Assembly (NCBI RefSeq): GCF_003473485.1
Contig: NC_053046.1
Span: 33,309,332 to 33,373,331, forward strand
DNA from: Medicago truncatula
Taxonomy: Eukaryota; Streptophyta; Magnoliopsida; Fabales; Fabaceae
Reading direction: 5' to 3'
Length of the DNA: 64,000 nt
Below the pieces are notes generated by a model. It was not told the origin of the DNA and did not search any database. It saw only the letters and a list, made by a program, of their open reading frames with translations. Position numbers and translations under genes: made by a program. Below, piece by piece: positions 41,089 through 53,086 of this stretch (positions within the stretch are counted from its first letter, which is position 1; the number at the start of each line of letters is the position of its first letter).

Positions 41089-44000
41089 CTAGTCATGCTT
41101 TGGCCTGTTATATGTATCAGTTTCCATTTCTTCATGACTGGGATGACAATTCAAATCCAATTGTCCCGCGGCACTAGGCTCAACAACCTCAAGCTGACCT
41201 CCATTTAGGCTTCCCTCATCCGTTGAGTGACTTGTATCTTGTCTCGATGCACCAACACTAGTACCTGCTTCATCTCTATGATTCACTTGATTGTTTTGGT
41301 CAGCAACTGCTTCAGATTCTAATTGGTTTTTCTTCTTACGCATCGTAAGGCTCTTGAACCGGCGCTTAAGAGTCTCACAGGCAAGGCAAGTGCATGTCGG
41401 GTCATGTTTTCCCTGTCCACTTGGTGGTTGAATGCACACGATACAAGTGCATCCAGGACGATGCCTCGGATGTCTTGTGGTGACTCCAGCTGACGACGAC
41501 TCGTCAGGGTCAGCAAGATTATTGCCTAAAACTGCTGCATTGGCAAGAGCATCTAGGCCTGAAAGCTTGTGTTCTTGAATTGACTTGCTCTTTTCTGCAA
41601 TTTTTCGCTTCTTTTTAGAATCTGCGGAAGATCATACACAGCCATAAAATATAAGAATTAATTAAGTACTAGTTATCAAGGACTACCTTAGTGTTTTGGA
41701 AATAACTTTAGGAATAAGATTCAATGAATGAACATTAGACAGCAAGCACAGAATTTAACAAGGATTATATCATTTATGAAACCAATCCACACATCCCAAA
41801 AACATTTCGATATATGTAAAACGTTCATACATGCACGAAACAGAATGATCATTTAATCCATTTTACTGAAGCATCAACCTCTAACTCTGTTCCGATAAAC
41901 ATGACTACTACAGAGCTTATATAAATATAAAAACGATAGCAGGATCATACCTTTTTTGGTTCTTTGAAGACTTTCTTGTTCCTTTGGACCGAGCTGCTCT
42001 GATGCAGAACCTGAAGACCTGAAAAACCATAGTACATAATAAGAATAATTACGATATACTCACTTTAATCAGTAGAAGTTCAAAAGCACCGAATAATGTT
42101 GACCTGTCTGCATCCCAAACATTTGAAATAGGACTAAAGATAATAATATAGTTCAAAAACTGTTGACTGTTATTTCAAAGATACTCAACAAAAATACCAA
42201 TATATATTATAAGATATTTTCATATCTTCTAACTATCATTGTACATATTTGAAGGCATGAACAAGTGATCAACAGCATATAAAACTGATAGTGCTAAATG
42301 TGCAAGGTTATATCTTACCCTGATGGAGAGGCATTGGTTTTAATCTTTCCGAAAACCGGGGGTTCCTAAATGAAATAAATCAAAAACATAAGCCAGGTAA
42401 CAGAAATTTGAAGATGATTCTCCAAAAATCCAAACTATATCATTCACAGTTTCTCACTTACATCATATTCTTCAAATACTTGGTCCTCAATTGTTACAAA
42501 ATTTGGCTCGACACTAGGCGGCGGACAAAGAAATTCCTGTGCTTCTTCCCATGTAAGTCTCAACTCCATAGCATCTTCACTATGAATGTGCAACCTCTTA
42601 GTTTTCGTCCCAATATTGCGAGACCTCTTCTTCTCTGAAACTGAAACCAGTCGCTGCAATGGACCATTGTTCATTTCCTCCTCACTATTTGCAGTTTTAA
42701 GCCAATCAGCAGTTCCATTACCCAAACGCAGATGTTCTGAATGTCCATTTAAGTAAGGTTCCCCGTTACCTTTCATTGATTGAAGAAGATTAGAAAAACT
42801 ACTTAAGGAGTTCAAATTCTGAGGTGCACCAGAAAAGTTTGTATCCTTTATCAAAATGCCGTTAGAATGAGAAGATGTAGAGGCATCCTGTTTAAAGATA
42901 ACCCTTTAATTATATTTTCAAAAATAAGTGAAGAATATAAACATATTATCGTCTGAAGAAGCTAATAATTGAAAATCATGTCATAACCTGTGTAACAATA
43001 GAAGTCAATGACCTTCTAAAACCAAATAGAAATTTTTCCCCAGGATCTATCCGACTAAATGTTACTGCAACAAAAAAAAAATCATATCAATCAATGATAA
43101 CTTCAGATGTGCAACAGAATCATGATGTAGATTGACGTATACCAGTATCACCAGCATTTAATTGCAAGGACTGTATGCAAGGGGTCACACCCTCCAATAC
43201 ATACATCCTACTGTTGTTATTAGGCCAAAATCTGAACTGAAAAGTCCACTCATTCCCCATTATATCTTGGAACTGTAAAGGAACACCTTCTGATTGCAAA
43301 ATACGAGGAAGAAAAGCCTGAAATTCATATACCAATTCGTCATATATGCCGCAATTACAGGGAAATCTTTTGTAGACAGAGTCAAGATAAACATCAAAGT
43401 ATACCTCAGCACACGCTTTTGGGAGCACAAGACGACCAATTCGACCTGCATCACTCGGACTTAAGACCTTCTCAAATAAGGGCACTACAGTAGACTTCAA
43501 ACTGAGATAATAATGTTAAGGGAAACTATTGATGAATCAACTTTGCATGTTTAAGGTAGATGTATAATAGACCAAATACTAAGGACTTGCTAGGATTGAC
43601 TTATTTGAGCTTACTATTTGCATAAGTACTTGTGATACTATTTGAGAGAGTTTATCGAAACAGCTTAACGGCATGTTCATGAGTTGTTTTCAGCTTATTT
43701 CGATAAGTTCTCTAGGATAGCTTATGAAAAGAACTTTTTTTTTTTTTTGAAAACTCGGTATCCGATCCAAGGACCGACTAATCCGAGGGGACCAATCCCA
43801 CCGCCCACTTGCGGGGGCCCCGTTTAAAGCCAGAGCAAGCTCTGTATGGACTTAGCCCACCGAAATTGGCACCAGAAGGAATCGAACCTGAGACCTTTGG
43901 AGGAGCAAACTCCAAGATCCCAAGCCAACCACTAGGCCAACCCCAAATGGGTTATGAAAACAGCTTATAGCTTATATGAAAACAGTTTGACTTTATTTTA

Positions 44001-46319
44001 TCTTAGTTACAAAAACAGCTTATACATAAGCACTTATATGATAAGTATTTATGATTTGAGTGCTTATTAAGTTGTTTATCCAAACAGAGCCTAAATATAA
44101 AGGATACTCCCCCGACAATTTCTCCAGCTCTTGATCAGTAATCCTTGGCCAGTATCGAGAAAGTAACTGATTTTTACCCTTCACATCAGCAGGTGGCCGG
44201 CGTGGTGGATGAGAGATCATGCCTTTATTTGTTTCAAGATTCATGGCAATCCCAGTCTTTGATAGTTGAGCCAATATAGACTGAGATGTTTGCCCTTGTT
44301 GAAAATGAGAAGATGCTTTACCCTCAAGTTTACCTTCTCCAATCTCTGTGGCCAACGGCAGAACAGAATTTCTTGATGAAGTTCCTAGAGCCATCTTTAG
44401 TGAAAGCGTTTCGTCTATACTTTTAGTCTCCCATGATGGTCTATTATTTTCCAATGTAGTAAATGCGGTTAAATGACTAGAATGTTTCATCACATTCAAA
44501 AATCTTGTATCCTCTTTGTTGAATTGACACTTAACTTCTTCAGTTTTTGGACCAATACATGAAACCATGGCATCTCTTTGAGCTTGTGGCCAACGGCTTG
44601 ATTCACCGACTTCACCAATTCTACACAACTGCATAAGGTTTCCTTTGCCAGCTTGTTCCACCAGTAGTCTACCATCAATATGTTCACCATATTGATCACT
44701 TGCATTGTTTTTGGTCGTTTGAGAGAACCTATTATGATTTTCAGTATTCTGTATCCATAGAAAAACATTCGATGATATCGGTATCACAATGGCGGAGAAT
44801 CAAATAACAAAATTTCGGGTTCGAAATCATTATACAAATATTCAACTTAACCTTACCAGACAAAGCTGGGAGGGCTTAACACAGGTAACACAAGTTATAC
44901 CACCGAAATCAAGGTACTCGAACGAAGACTTTGATACTATACATCCACTGTGGATAGGCTGCAAAAAAGAAAAATTCAAATAATATATTTCAATATCAAA
45001 GGAGAGAAAGACAAGGCTTAATGAGTATTTAAATAGTACAAAAAATCAAACATAAAATTTACCTTGCTGCAATTGCTGCATTTCCTCCATCCAGTTTCAT
45101 GACGGTGGAATTTATCACAGAAAAGTGAATTCTCATAGGCAAGCCTAAACACACAAGAGTGATAAATTAAGAATCCGTAAGCAGGGGATAGTCAATGAAT
45201 AAATCATTTACTGATAAAAAATTCTAGACAGTCAGACTGCTTAACAGCAAAACCTAAACATATGTTCGATTTGAATTAGCAAAAAATATATTTTTACCCT
45301 CTAAAGTGCAACATGGACTTTAAAGAGCTGAAACTGACTTTCTAACAAAACCAAGAAACCTTAGAACAAAAGCAGGTAAAGTGGCATTAGACTGAGAACA
45401 GCAAGATCAAATTTTATTAGACCGATTTTTTTTTTTTTTAAAACTCCGTATAATTCCAATAACCAACTAATCCTAGGGGTCCAATCCCACCGTCCATTTG
45501 GTGGGCAAGAGTCTGTATGGACTAGCCCACCAAAACTGGCATCAGAGGGAATCAAACCTGAGACCATTAGAGAAGCACAAAGTAAGATCCCAAACCAACA
45601 CCACTAGGCCAACCAAGTGGGTACACATTAAGATAATCATTTGTGGGAAACAGCAATACGAGATTAAATACACAAATGTAGACTGAACAGAAAGGGTACA
45701 TTACTTAAACTGATGGTTACGTCCCGTCTTAAATATAAGTAAAAGTTGGTCAAAGAAAGTTGATGTATTTGGTCTACATCAACTTTTTTTTGAACAACTT
45801 TTGCTTATATTTAAGACCGGAGTATCATACAGACACGCTGTCAAGGAATCTCGGTCCATGGATGAAAATCGAGCATTTCGGTTTTTGACTTCAGCTTTAA
45901 AATACAACTTCAAATATGAGTCGTCTAATCATCATTTCATCCAAAGGCCGAGACTCAAACACGCGTAAATGCACAGTTGCAGGAAATCCTTGAAAACCCC
46001 AGAAAAGAAAAAGGGTTGAAACTTTTGACTGACCCAATATGAACTCATAAGAAAACTCAAGTCAAACTCAAATCCCAAAATTATCAATTTGGATCAAAAC
46101 AATAACATCAAAGTCAAAACCCCAAAATTATAACATTGTGAAATCAAATTTATGATAACATTTCAGCTCAAGTAAAAGAGAGATAAACTAAAGAAATGAA
46201 ATTTACCCGCATTTGTTGCAGAGTTTGGCAAACCCACCAGAGATCAAAGACCACCCTTTCTTCCATTCACCAGTTGAACCTTCCTTACAATAATTATTCA
46301 TACACACTTCAACCCCCAT
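41089..46319 (-). CDS. VAL: VAL/HSI2-type B3 transcriptional repressor lacking a CW core
   Basis: Eleven exons, right to left: 46,319-46,207; 45,144-45,063; 44,958-44,857; 44,748-44,108; 43,501-43,405; 43,317-43,143; 43,064-42,988; 42,887-42,462; 42,365-42,319; 42,018-41,951; 41,621-41,089. They total 2,361 nt and encode 786 aa, all GT/AG with matching phases. Residues 1-99 form the PHD-like Cys/His domain (MCMNNYC-like start, CNKCG, CSNCSK, CVTC). Residues 313-420 are the B3 domain ([18 protein letters not shown] … [15 protein letters not shown]), which in VAL proteins binds RY (CATGCA) elements and recruits Polycomb silencing at seed-maturation genes. EPPVFGK lies at 572. KKKRK (612-616) is a likely NLS. 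A CTCIVC…CTCLAC cluster lies near 667-690. LDLN (764-767) is an EAR repression motif. The CW zinc finger normally between EPPVFGK and the NLS is missing except for a possible 30-nt exon. Confidence 0.92.
42104..42133 (-). other. Possible 30-nt microexon, remnant of the CW finger
   Basis: Bounded by a TTTAG acceptor and a GTCAAC donor, it would add [10 protein letters not shown] between EPPVFGK…SG and [14 protein letters not shown] is the C-terminal signature of VAL CW domains. The phase fits on both sides and its length is a multiple of three, so the gene reads through with or without it (796 or 786 aa). Confidence 0.55.
43731..43951 (-). mobile_element. tRNA-derived SINE in VAL intron 4
   Basis: On the minus strand: A box TTGGCCTAGTGG, B box GGTTCGATTCC, then a body ending in a poly(A) tail (T run 43,735-43,750 on plus). 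A 9-bp target duplication TTATGAAAA lies at 43,722-43,730 and 43,952-43,960. It sits inside a MITE (about 43,660-44,095) whose right end reads GTTTATCCAAACAGAGCC. Confidence 0.88.
45426..45622 (-). mobile_element. Second SINE of the same family, VAL intron 1
   Basis: Same order and orientation as the SINE at 43.7 kb: CCTAGTGG A box, GGTTTGATTCCCTCTG B box, GTGGGCTAGTCCATACAG body, A tail (T run 45,426-45,438). More diverged, and no clear target duplication. Confidence 0.82.
45717..45826. mobile_element. Small palindromic MITE in VAL intron 1
   Basis: About 110 bp. GTCTTAAATATAAGTAAAAG and its imperfect complement (CTTTTGCTTATATTTAAGAC) meet round CATCAACTTTCTTT-type inner arms. Non-coding. 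Confidence 0.7.
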
Positions 46320-48711
46320 TGAACAAAACCCAAAATAAAATCAATCCCTTTCTCCCAATCCAAAGTCAAAACCCTAAAAATCAAAACCCAAAAACCTCAA
46401 TGTTAGTGTTGAATTCAAACATCAATTAATTTCACTTCACTGAAACAACCCAGTACAGAAGAAAAAAAAATTACATACAAATTAAAATACCAGTTTCAAG
46501 ATTCAAGATTAAAACAATAAAGAAATAATAAAAACAGAACAGAACAGAACAACATAAACAAAAAAAAAAAAAAAAAAAAAAAAAAGAACAACCTTAAAAA
46601 AAAAACTATGTAGTGTGTTGTGTTGTATGTGATGTTACAACCATGCACATAGAAAGATAGAGATAAAAGATCTTGTTTACGTTAATTGATGATTGGTATT
46701 TGACACTAACATTGAGAAAAAAAGAGGAGAAAAAGTGAATATGATGAATATGAATGGAACATGGTAACCGTAATTACTGAGAGAAAGGGTTTATAGAGAG
46801 AGAAAGAGATAGTGCATGCAAAATGCATATATAACATACAAACACAATACACGCACGCATAGAGATAAAGATTGTGCAAAATGCATGCATACTCATTATT
46901 ATTGTTTCATTCATAATCCATAATAATAACACCGTTTACCTTACTTTCAGGTTTTTCTTTGTCTCTTCTTTTCTACTTTTCAACATAAAAACCTTACCTG
47001 TTTCTACTGGTTTTCTAGGTTGACTCTCGCTTGTTTTTGCCTTTGGTAATACAAATATTTTTATTTGGAAATAAAAAAAGATATTATATTTTTATTTATG
47101 CAATATATTGATATGGTAATTAATTATAATATTGAATTAAATATTTTATTTTTGGTATTTAAAAATTTTGGATTAGAGAAAGGACAGTCCGTACAAGTAT
47201 CGTGAGAACGATCTGATTGGTGATTTACGGTGAAGTTTACGTGTAATCCACTCGTTATAATATAAAAATTTGGACTAGACTCTAAGACATAATAGGTGTA
47301 AGCGGGAACGTTGACCGTCTATTTTGATTATTTTTTATAATAATATTAGGAAAAGAGAAATTATTATTGTCGATGGTCACATTACTACTATCAATATGAT
47401 ATTTGTGTTAGATTAATTATTTAATTAATCGGTTATTGAGTGAGATATTCGATTATTTATGAAGTATTATTAATACTCGAATATGGTGTTACTAAAAAAT
47501 AATTATCGATGAATTGACCGAAGAACACTCGGTGATGATAAATGATCTCTTTCAACTTAATCATAGGTCGTGAGTTTGAATTTAATCTTAAGAATGCAAC
47601 AATGTTAAATCTCTTGATGAAATGTTTTGTCATTTGGTTCTATTCTATTAGAGAGATTAGTCTTTAAAGTTATGCAAAGAAAATAATTAGTTCACATCCA
47701 AACAAATTATTGTTGAAATGTATGTTTTTAAATAGACCGCGATGAATTAGACATTTTTTTTAAGTCCAGTAAAAAATCTCTACTATTTATCGTTTAGCTA
47801 TTTAAAAATTATCCTATCAAACGTTTAAACATATGGGACTTCTATGGTACACTCACAATTTTGAGTGTACCGGTACTCTTGTTTCACAAAATATATAAAT
47901 TACCGATCACTTTAATGAAATAAAAAGGTATTTGTCAATATTTATATTTTAGAAAACATCATTTCATAAGAAAAATCATCATTTCATTGTTTATAAGGAT
48001 CATACTAAAAAATTTACATTTTATCATAAAAAATAATCAATATTCATTGTTATGAGTAATAAAAATCTTTAAAAATTAAATTTTATTTCGTCGAAGCTTT
48101 TGGTAAATAAAATTTAATTATCTTAGTTGTCAATGATAGAAAATAATTATTTTTAAAAAAAAAAAACAACTCATTTATTATTAATTTTACGATTTGGTGT
48201 ACCGATACATCCAAATTTATTGGATGTAGTTAAACCCACTCTCGATGAATCTAAGCGACCCATGATGGACTAAGTGCGTCTGTGTGGATACATATCAACT
48301 ATGGAGTAACGTAGTTTTTGCTCAGTCCTATCTACAAACAGAAGCATTGAATATGCGGATATAGAATATTATATCTACGAAGGAAAAAAAAAATGATTCT
48401 ACTATAGAATTAGAGAAAACAAAAACTACACATATGCTTATAAAATTCTGACTTTAAAACAATTAATATTAAATTTTAAATAATAGTACAAATTTAAACA
48501 CAAAGTCAAACATTTGATAGAAAAACAAACGTGTCCTTAAAAAAAAAACGTGTAGAGTAGCGTGGGGCGGTTTATATTCTTTATCTGAGGCTAGCTTTTC
48601 TGTACCACCAAATATTTTGGTAAACAAAATCAAATATCGCCAATAGAAAAAAAATTATAGAAAAAAAAAGTTAAGATGGAGTTCTACTCTAAGATTTATC
48701 AAGGATAGAAA

Positions 48712-49120
48712 TTAAGTTCACGAGAAGAGGCTAATCCAAAAAATTAGTCCATTAGGTGGAGAGAGCATCACGGTTTAAATACCACATCAAACACTTTTAT
48801 TTATTTGATGCGTGACTCCTAACATTGCCACATTCTTTAAAAATTGACGTCCATGGTAGCTTTCATTCTATCGATACTGATCAGATGGTAACTCTTTTCC
48901 TTTTGGCAGCTTCACATACCTATCAGTATTCGGTAGACCATCTTAATTCAGCATCTAGGTAACTCTTTATGTGGGCCAACTCTCAATGAAAGCAAAAATT
49001 GTTAGGATTTAAGTTCACGAGGAGAATCCAATCCAAAAAACTAATCTATTAGGTAAGAGAATGTCATAGTTTAAGTACCACATCAAACACTTTTATTTAC
49101 TCGACGGGGAACTCCTAACG
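48712..49120. mobile_element. TRIM-like pair of short direct repeats
   Basis: Two direct repeats of about 113 bp (48,712-48,824 and 49,007-49,120) both contain TTAAGTTCACGAG and ACCACATCAAACACTTTTAT and end CTCCTAAC. The second begins TGTTAGGATTTAAG. About 180 bp of non-coding sequence separates them. This resembles a small non-autonomous LTR element, but no clean duplication or primer site was found. Confidence 0.45.
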
Positions 49121-49251
49121 ATTAGTATTAAAAAGTAGTGATAAAAGTAAAAAGAAATAATTAAAATAAGTGAGTTTTTTTTTTTTTGACGAGAAATAAG
49201 TGTGAGTTTTATTGTATTTTATTACTTTTATTTTTTTCTAAAAAAAAATAG

Positions 49252-49750
49252 GATTAAATATGTTTTTGGTCCCTATAAATATGTCAACTTTTCGTTTTAG
49301 TCCCTCTAAAATTTTCCTTCAACTTTTAGTCCCTATAAAATTTTCAATCACTACTTTTGGTCCCTATTTTTAATTTAATTTTTGTATTTTTTAATGAAAT
49401 TGTGCAGAAATGTGTCAAATATTCTAAAAACAATTCCTAAAAAAAATTAATTTTTTTAACAAAACACAAATTAAATATGAATTTTTAACCATAAACAATA
49501 TCAAAATTCATATTAAATTTATATTTTGTTAAAAAATTCTTAATTTTTTTTGGAGTCATTCTTATAATATTTTGAATTTTTATGGAAAATTTTATTAAAT
49601 AATATGAATTCTACATATGAGTTAACTTTAAAAGAGGGACCAAAAGTGAAGATTGAAAATTTTATAGGGAGTAAAAGTTGAAGGAAAATTTTAGAGGGAC
49701 TAAAATGAAAAGTTGACATATTTATAGGAATCAAAAACATATTTAACCCA
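49252..49750. mobile_element. Foldback element with arms of about 115 bp
   Basis: The left arm begins GGATTAAATATGTTTTTGGTC. The right arm (about 49,636-49,750) is its near complement. The middle is A/T-rich and non-coding. It is related in its end motif to the element at 36.5 kb. Confidence 0.85.
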
Positions 49751-51256
49751 AAAAAATATTTATGGAGACTACAACAATTTTTTCTCGAGGCATGCAAAAT
49801 AAAATAATGTATGGGTCCTACTCCTTCTAAAGAAACGTCCATTGATAGGTCAACGGCTCCAATTGCATTCTACATGCATCCGCCACTTTTTTTTTTTTTT
49901 TTTTAAAAAAATATGCTTATAACATTTTATTAATAATAAGAGTGTTAATATAGTTGTTAAAGAAAAAGAGTGTTAATATAGTTGGGTATATTAAAACAAG
50001 TTGAAAATGTGACCTCTCTTGAGAGAACATGAACTACATTATTTGTTTGTCGTCTATAAAACTCAACCTCGAAAGTATGTAATTGAGTGATAAAAAGAGT
50101 CTTATAACTAGTGATGACATGACCAAATTTAATAATATCAATTCGATTATGATGGAAGGCATCCGTTTTTTCACAAAGTCAGCATTTTCATGCATTTTAA
50201 TTTATGCACTTTACGTTTCTTTTCATGTTTTTACTCTTTTTAAATCTTCATCTTCAAATTCATTCTAGTGTAAAAAAAAATTACATCAAAATCATACAGT
50301 TTATCTGCTTTAAAATTAAAGGTGAGAAAAACAAAAGGGGAAATTGTAATTTGTTAAAAAAAAATGTTTGTTTAAAAACTTTTCAAAACAAGTGTTCAAG
50401 TGTAACAGTTGAAGTTAAAGAGATTAGATAAAGCTAAATATACAAGTTTATCCTGGTTCACTATCAATATTATAAGTTAATCCAGTCTCCTCTTGACAAA
50501 GAAATTTTCTCTCAACTACACTCTAGATTCTAACACAAAGATTACAACGTAGATAAATCATGTTATTCAAAGATCCTAATTATTTCAACAAACTCTTTGA
50601 TTATCCAACAAAGATCCTAACTTAATCTAAGTTACTTTGTTTTCTTTAAGCTACTAGCTTCAACAAGCTCTTTGAGGTTGCAACAGAGTTGAAATGAATA
50701 AATTATTTGGGATTATAAGCTATAAAAGGATGTGAAAATATAAGCTTGAATACAAGCAAATAGATTTCTAAGAAAGTGTTTGGGATTTAAAGTTCACTTG
50801 GCTCTCTATGTTTTTGAGATTGTTTTGTGCATTTAAACTTGGGGAGAATTCAAACAGAGAATAATTAGCAAATAGCAAGATATTTCTTGAATTAGAAATT
50901 TTTCTCTTCGAAGTCTCGTGTTATATTTATAGGTCAACTTTAATTTTATCGTTGAGATATTTTCATTAGAGTTGACGATAGTCACCACCAACCTTGTACA
51001 ATTTGCAGGAATTTTCATGCATGACTACTTGTACTTTTCTGCAAACCACTACTTGTACCAGTGTCATATAGTCAACTGTCTCTATGCAAGGAAAAAACTC
51101 TTCGTTGGAAGGATAGAATCTTCAAAGGTAAGGGTTGTAGAATACTTATTCAATATACAGTGTCATTAGAGGATAAAAATTTGGTCTTGCTAGAGTGTTT
51201 CCTTTCTTATGCAGTGTTGACAAGAGGACTAATTAATATCATTTTTCTTCTAATGT

Positions 51257-51487
51257 AAACCCTTCAGAGGATCACTACATTCAGAAGAGCAACCTTGATT
51301 TCCTTCTATGCAAACCATTTAGAGGATCGCTTCGATCATAAGATTGGTATCGTATTTCTTTTGTAGGGACCATTCAGAGAATTGCTTCGATCGATTGACG
51401 GATTGATCTCATCTTCCTTCTGTATGGACCGACCATTTAGAGGATTGTTTCGATTAGAGGATTGGTCTCATCTTTCTTATATGTAAA
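51257..51487. repeat. Imperfect tandem repeat, about four units of 55-65 bp
   Basis: Units contain ACCATTYAGAGRATYGCTTC, then ATTGGTCTCATCTTTCTT and TATGTAAA-type blocks, with small gaps. No coding sense. Confidence 0.7.
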
Positions 51488-51998
51488 AATATATGATTCA
51501 TATCATAGTATAATGTTATTCGAATATTTTTTACTACACAAGAAACAAACGTTATAGGATAGAATTGCTCTCTTACATCTTGTCATCATCAAAACAAAAG
51601 TTGGAGTCATTGTTCTTCAACCCACTTTGGTTCAACAATACCTCTTGTCCCTTGTCCGGGCATTCAAAGACAGTTTTAACACTATTAATTTCCATGGCAT
51701 ATGCGAGCACTAGGACAACAAATAAGACTTGGATTTTTGGGTTAACACGCGTAAAGTTTTACTTTTTAACTTGATAAGATCTCACATTGAATATTTTATT
51801 TGTTGATGATTTTAGATCGATATTCTTAATTTTTTGTCAAATAATCTAATGGCTAGATATGTACGGTAAGATAAATATATGAGGAATTCGAGATTCAAAT
51901 TTTGATCTCCGCATACCATCATATCCCTACCAAGTTAGTTATACTCATGGGGAGAATAAATATTCTTATTCTAATAAGATAAAAATCCACTGCAATTC

Positions 51999-52002
<4 letters not shown>

Positions 52003-52074
<72 letters not shown>
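52003..52074. repeat. (TA)n microsatellite
   Basis: About 35 uninterrupted TA units. Likely length-polymorphic. Confidence 0.97.
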
Positions 52075-52077
<3 letters not shown>

Positions 52078-52142
52078 AAAATAATAGTATATTATGCTCT
52101 TAAACAATATATTCTAATTCACTCAAATAATATAGAAAATCA

Positions 52143-52589
52143 TACTTCCTCCGTCTCTATATGTAAGCCCTTTGTACTTTTTTTACATTTCTTAAGAAAA
52201 ATAGTTAGTGCAATTCATGTGTCTATTTTGTGTGTTAATATTACCAAATTGTCATTTGTTTATACTTCATCCGTTTCTAATTATAAACAAAATTGTTTTT
52301 TAAGATTCATTCAATTAATGATGTATGTGGTTCATATTATGGACCACGTTCATCATTAATTGAATGAATTTAAAAAGTTAAATTTGCTTATAATTAGAAG
52401 GAGAGGGAGTATCATGTAGGAGTATGTATTAAATTTGACTTTTCATATTTCAAGACAAAGTTAGTAGTATTAAGTAAGGGTATGTTAAAGAAAAAATAAT
52501 AAATGTATTTGATAATTTGAAAAGAGATTTACATTTATGGACAATTTTTTAGACAAATAAATGCTTAAATGTAGAGACAGAGGAAAGTA
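52143..52589. mobile_element. Stowaway-like MITE with a second MITE nested inside
   Basis: Outer ends ACTTCCTCCGTCTCTATATG and the complement of TGTAGAGACAGAGGAAAGT. A second element with ACTTCATCCGTTTCTAATTA / complementary right end and TA flanks occupies about 52,263-52,411. Its palindromic core is ATTCATTCAATTAATGATG / CATCATTAATTGAATGAAT. Both are non-coding. Confidence 0.8.
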
Positions 52590-52802
52590 GTTTTTTAATG
52601 CTTCAATCTTAACCTACGTTGTAACAACTTTTTATTAGAATCTTATATGTATTGCTAATAATATTCTTAATGAAAGGCTTTGAGCAGACCTTAAAAACGA
52701 ATGCATTACATAGTCCAAATCCTACATAAACATGCCAATCCAATGATTTTTTTTTTTTTTGAGGGACTCCCAATTCAATGATATAAAAGTTAAACTAACA
52801 AA

Positions 52803-53036
52803 TAATGGACCGCAAGCTAATTAACAAAGAAGCATGCAATATCAATCCAAATCAATGAGATTTGATTTGGTCAATTGTGCATTAATAATCATAATGATGG
52901 TGTTGTACGTTACAGTTGCAATAGGCATATGTCAAGCAAGCAATTCAATTGTATTTATCACTCTTGTAATATATATACATGTATATGATCAATTGTAAGG
53001 TAAGACAAAAATATATTCAATAATATATACTTTATA
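52803..53036 (+). repeat. 5' LTR of the copia element
   Basis: 234 bp, from TAATGGACC to ACTTTATA, identical to the 3' LTR except at two positions (near 52,811 and 52,917). Target duplication ACAAA precedes it at 52,798-52,802. The minus-strand primer site TGGTATCAGCAG (initiator-Met tRNA type) starts immediately after, at 53,037. Confidence 0.93.
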
Positions 53037-53086
53037 TGGTATCAGCAGTTTTGGTTTAGTCTGTAAACCGATCCAGAAATTTCACC

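Larger units (their letters stand above)
46320..52797. other. Intergenic, 6.5 kb, MITE-rich
   Basis: The VAL promoter and leader must lie at the left (A run 46,560-46,586; GAGAGAGAAAGAGA near 46,795). No gene is recognisable. Notable content: paired direct repeats at 48,712 and 49,007, a foldback element at 49,252-49,750, an imperfect tandem repeat at 51,257-51,487, a TA microsatellite and nested MITEs at 52,143-52,589. Confidence 0.6.

Noticed and set aside
44496-44768. Second minus-strand frame in the VAL gene
   Set aside because: It overlaps exon 4 in another frame. The exon frame is fixed by the phases of all neighbouring exons.
51919-52107. Minus-strand frame with Tyr-Ile repeats
   Set aside because: A translation artefact of the (TA)n microsatellite.
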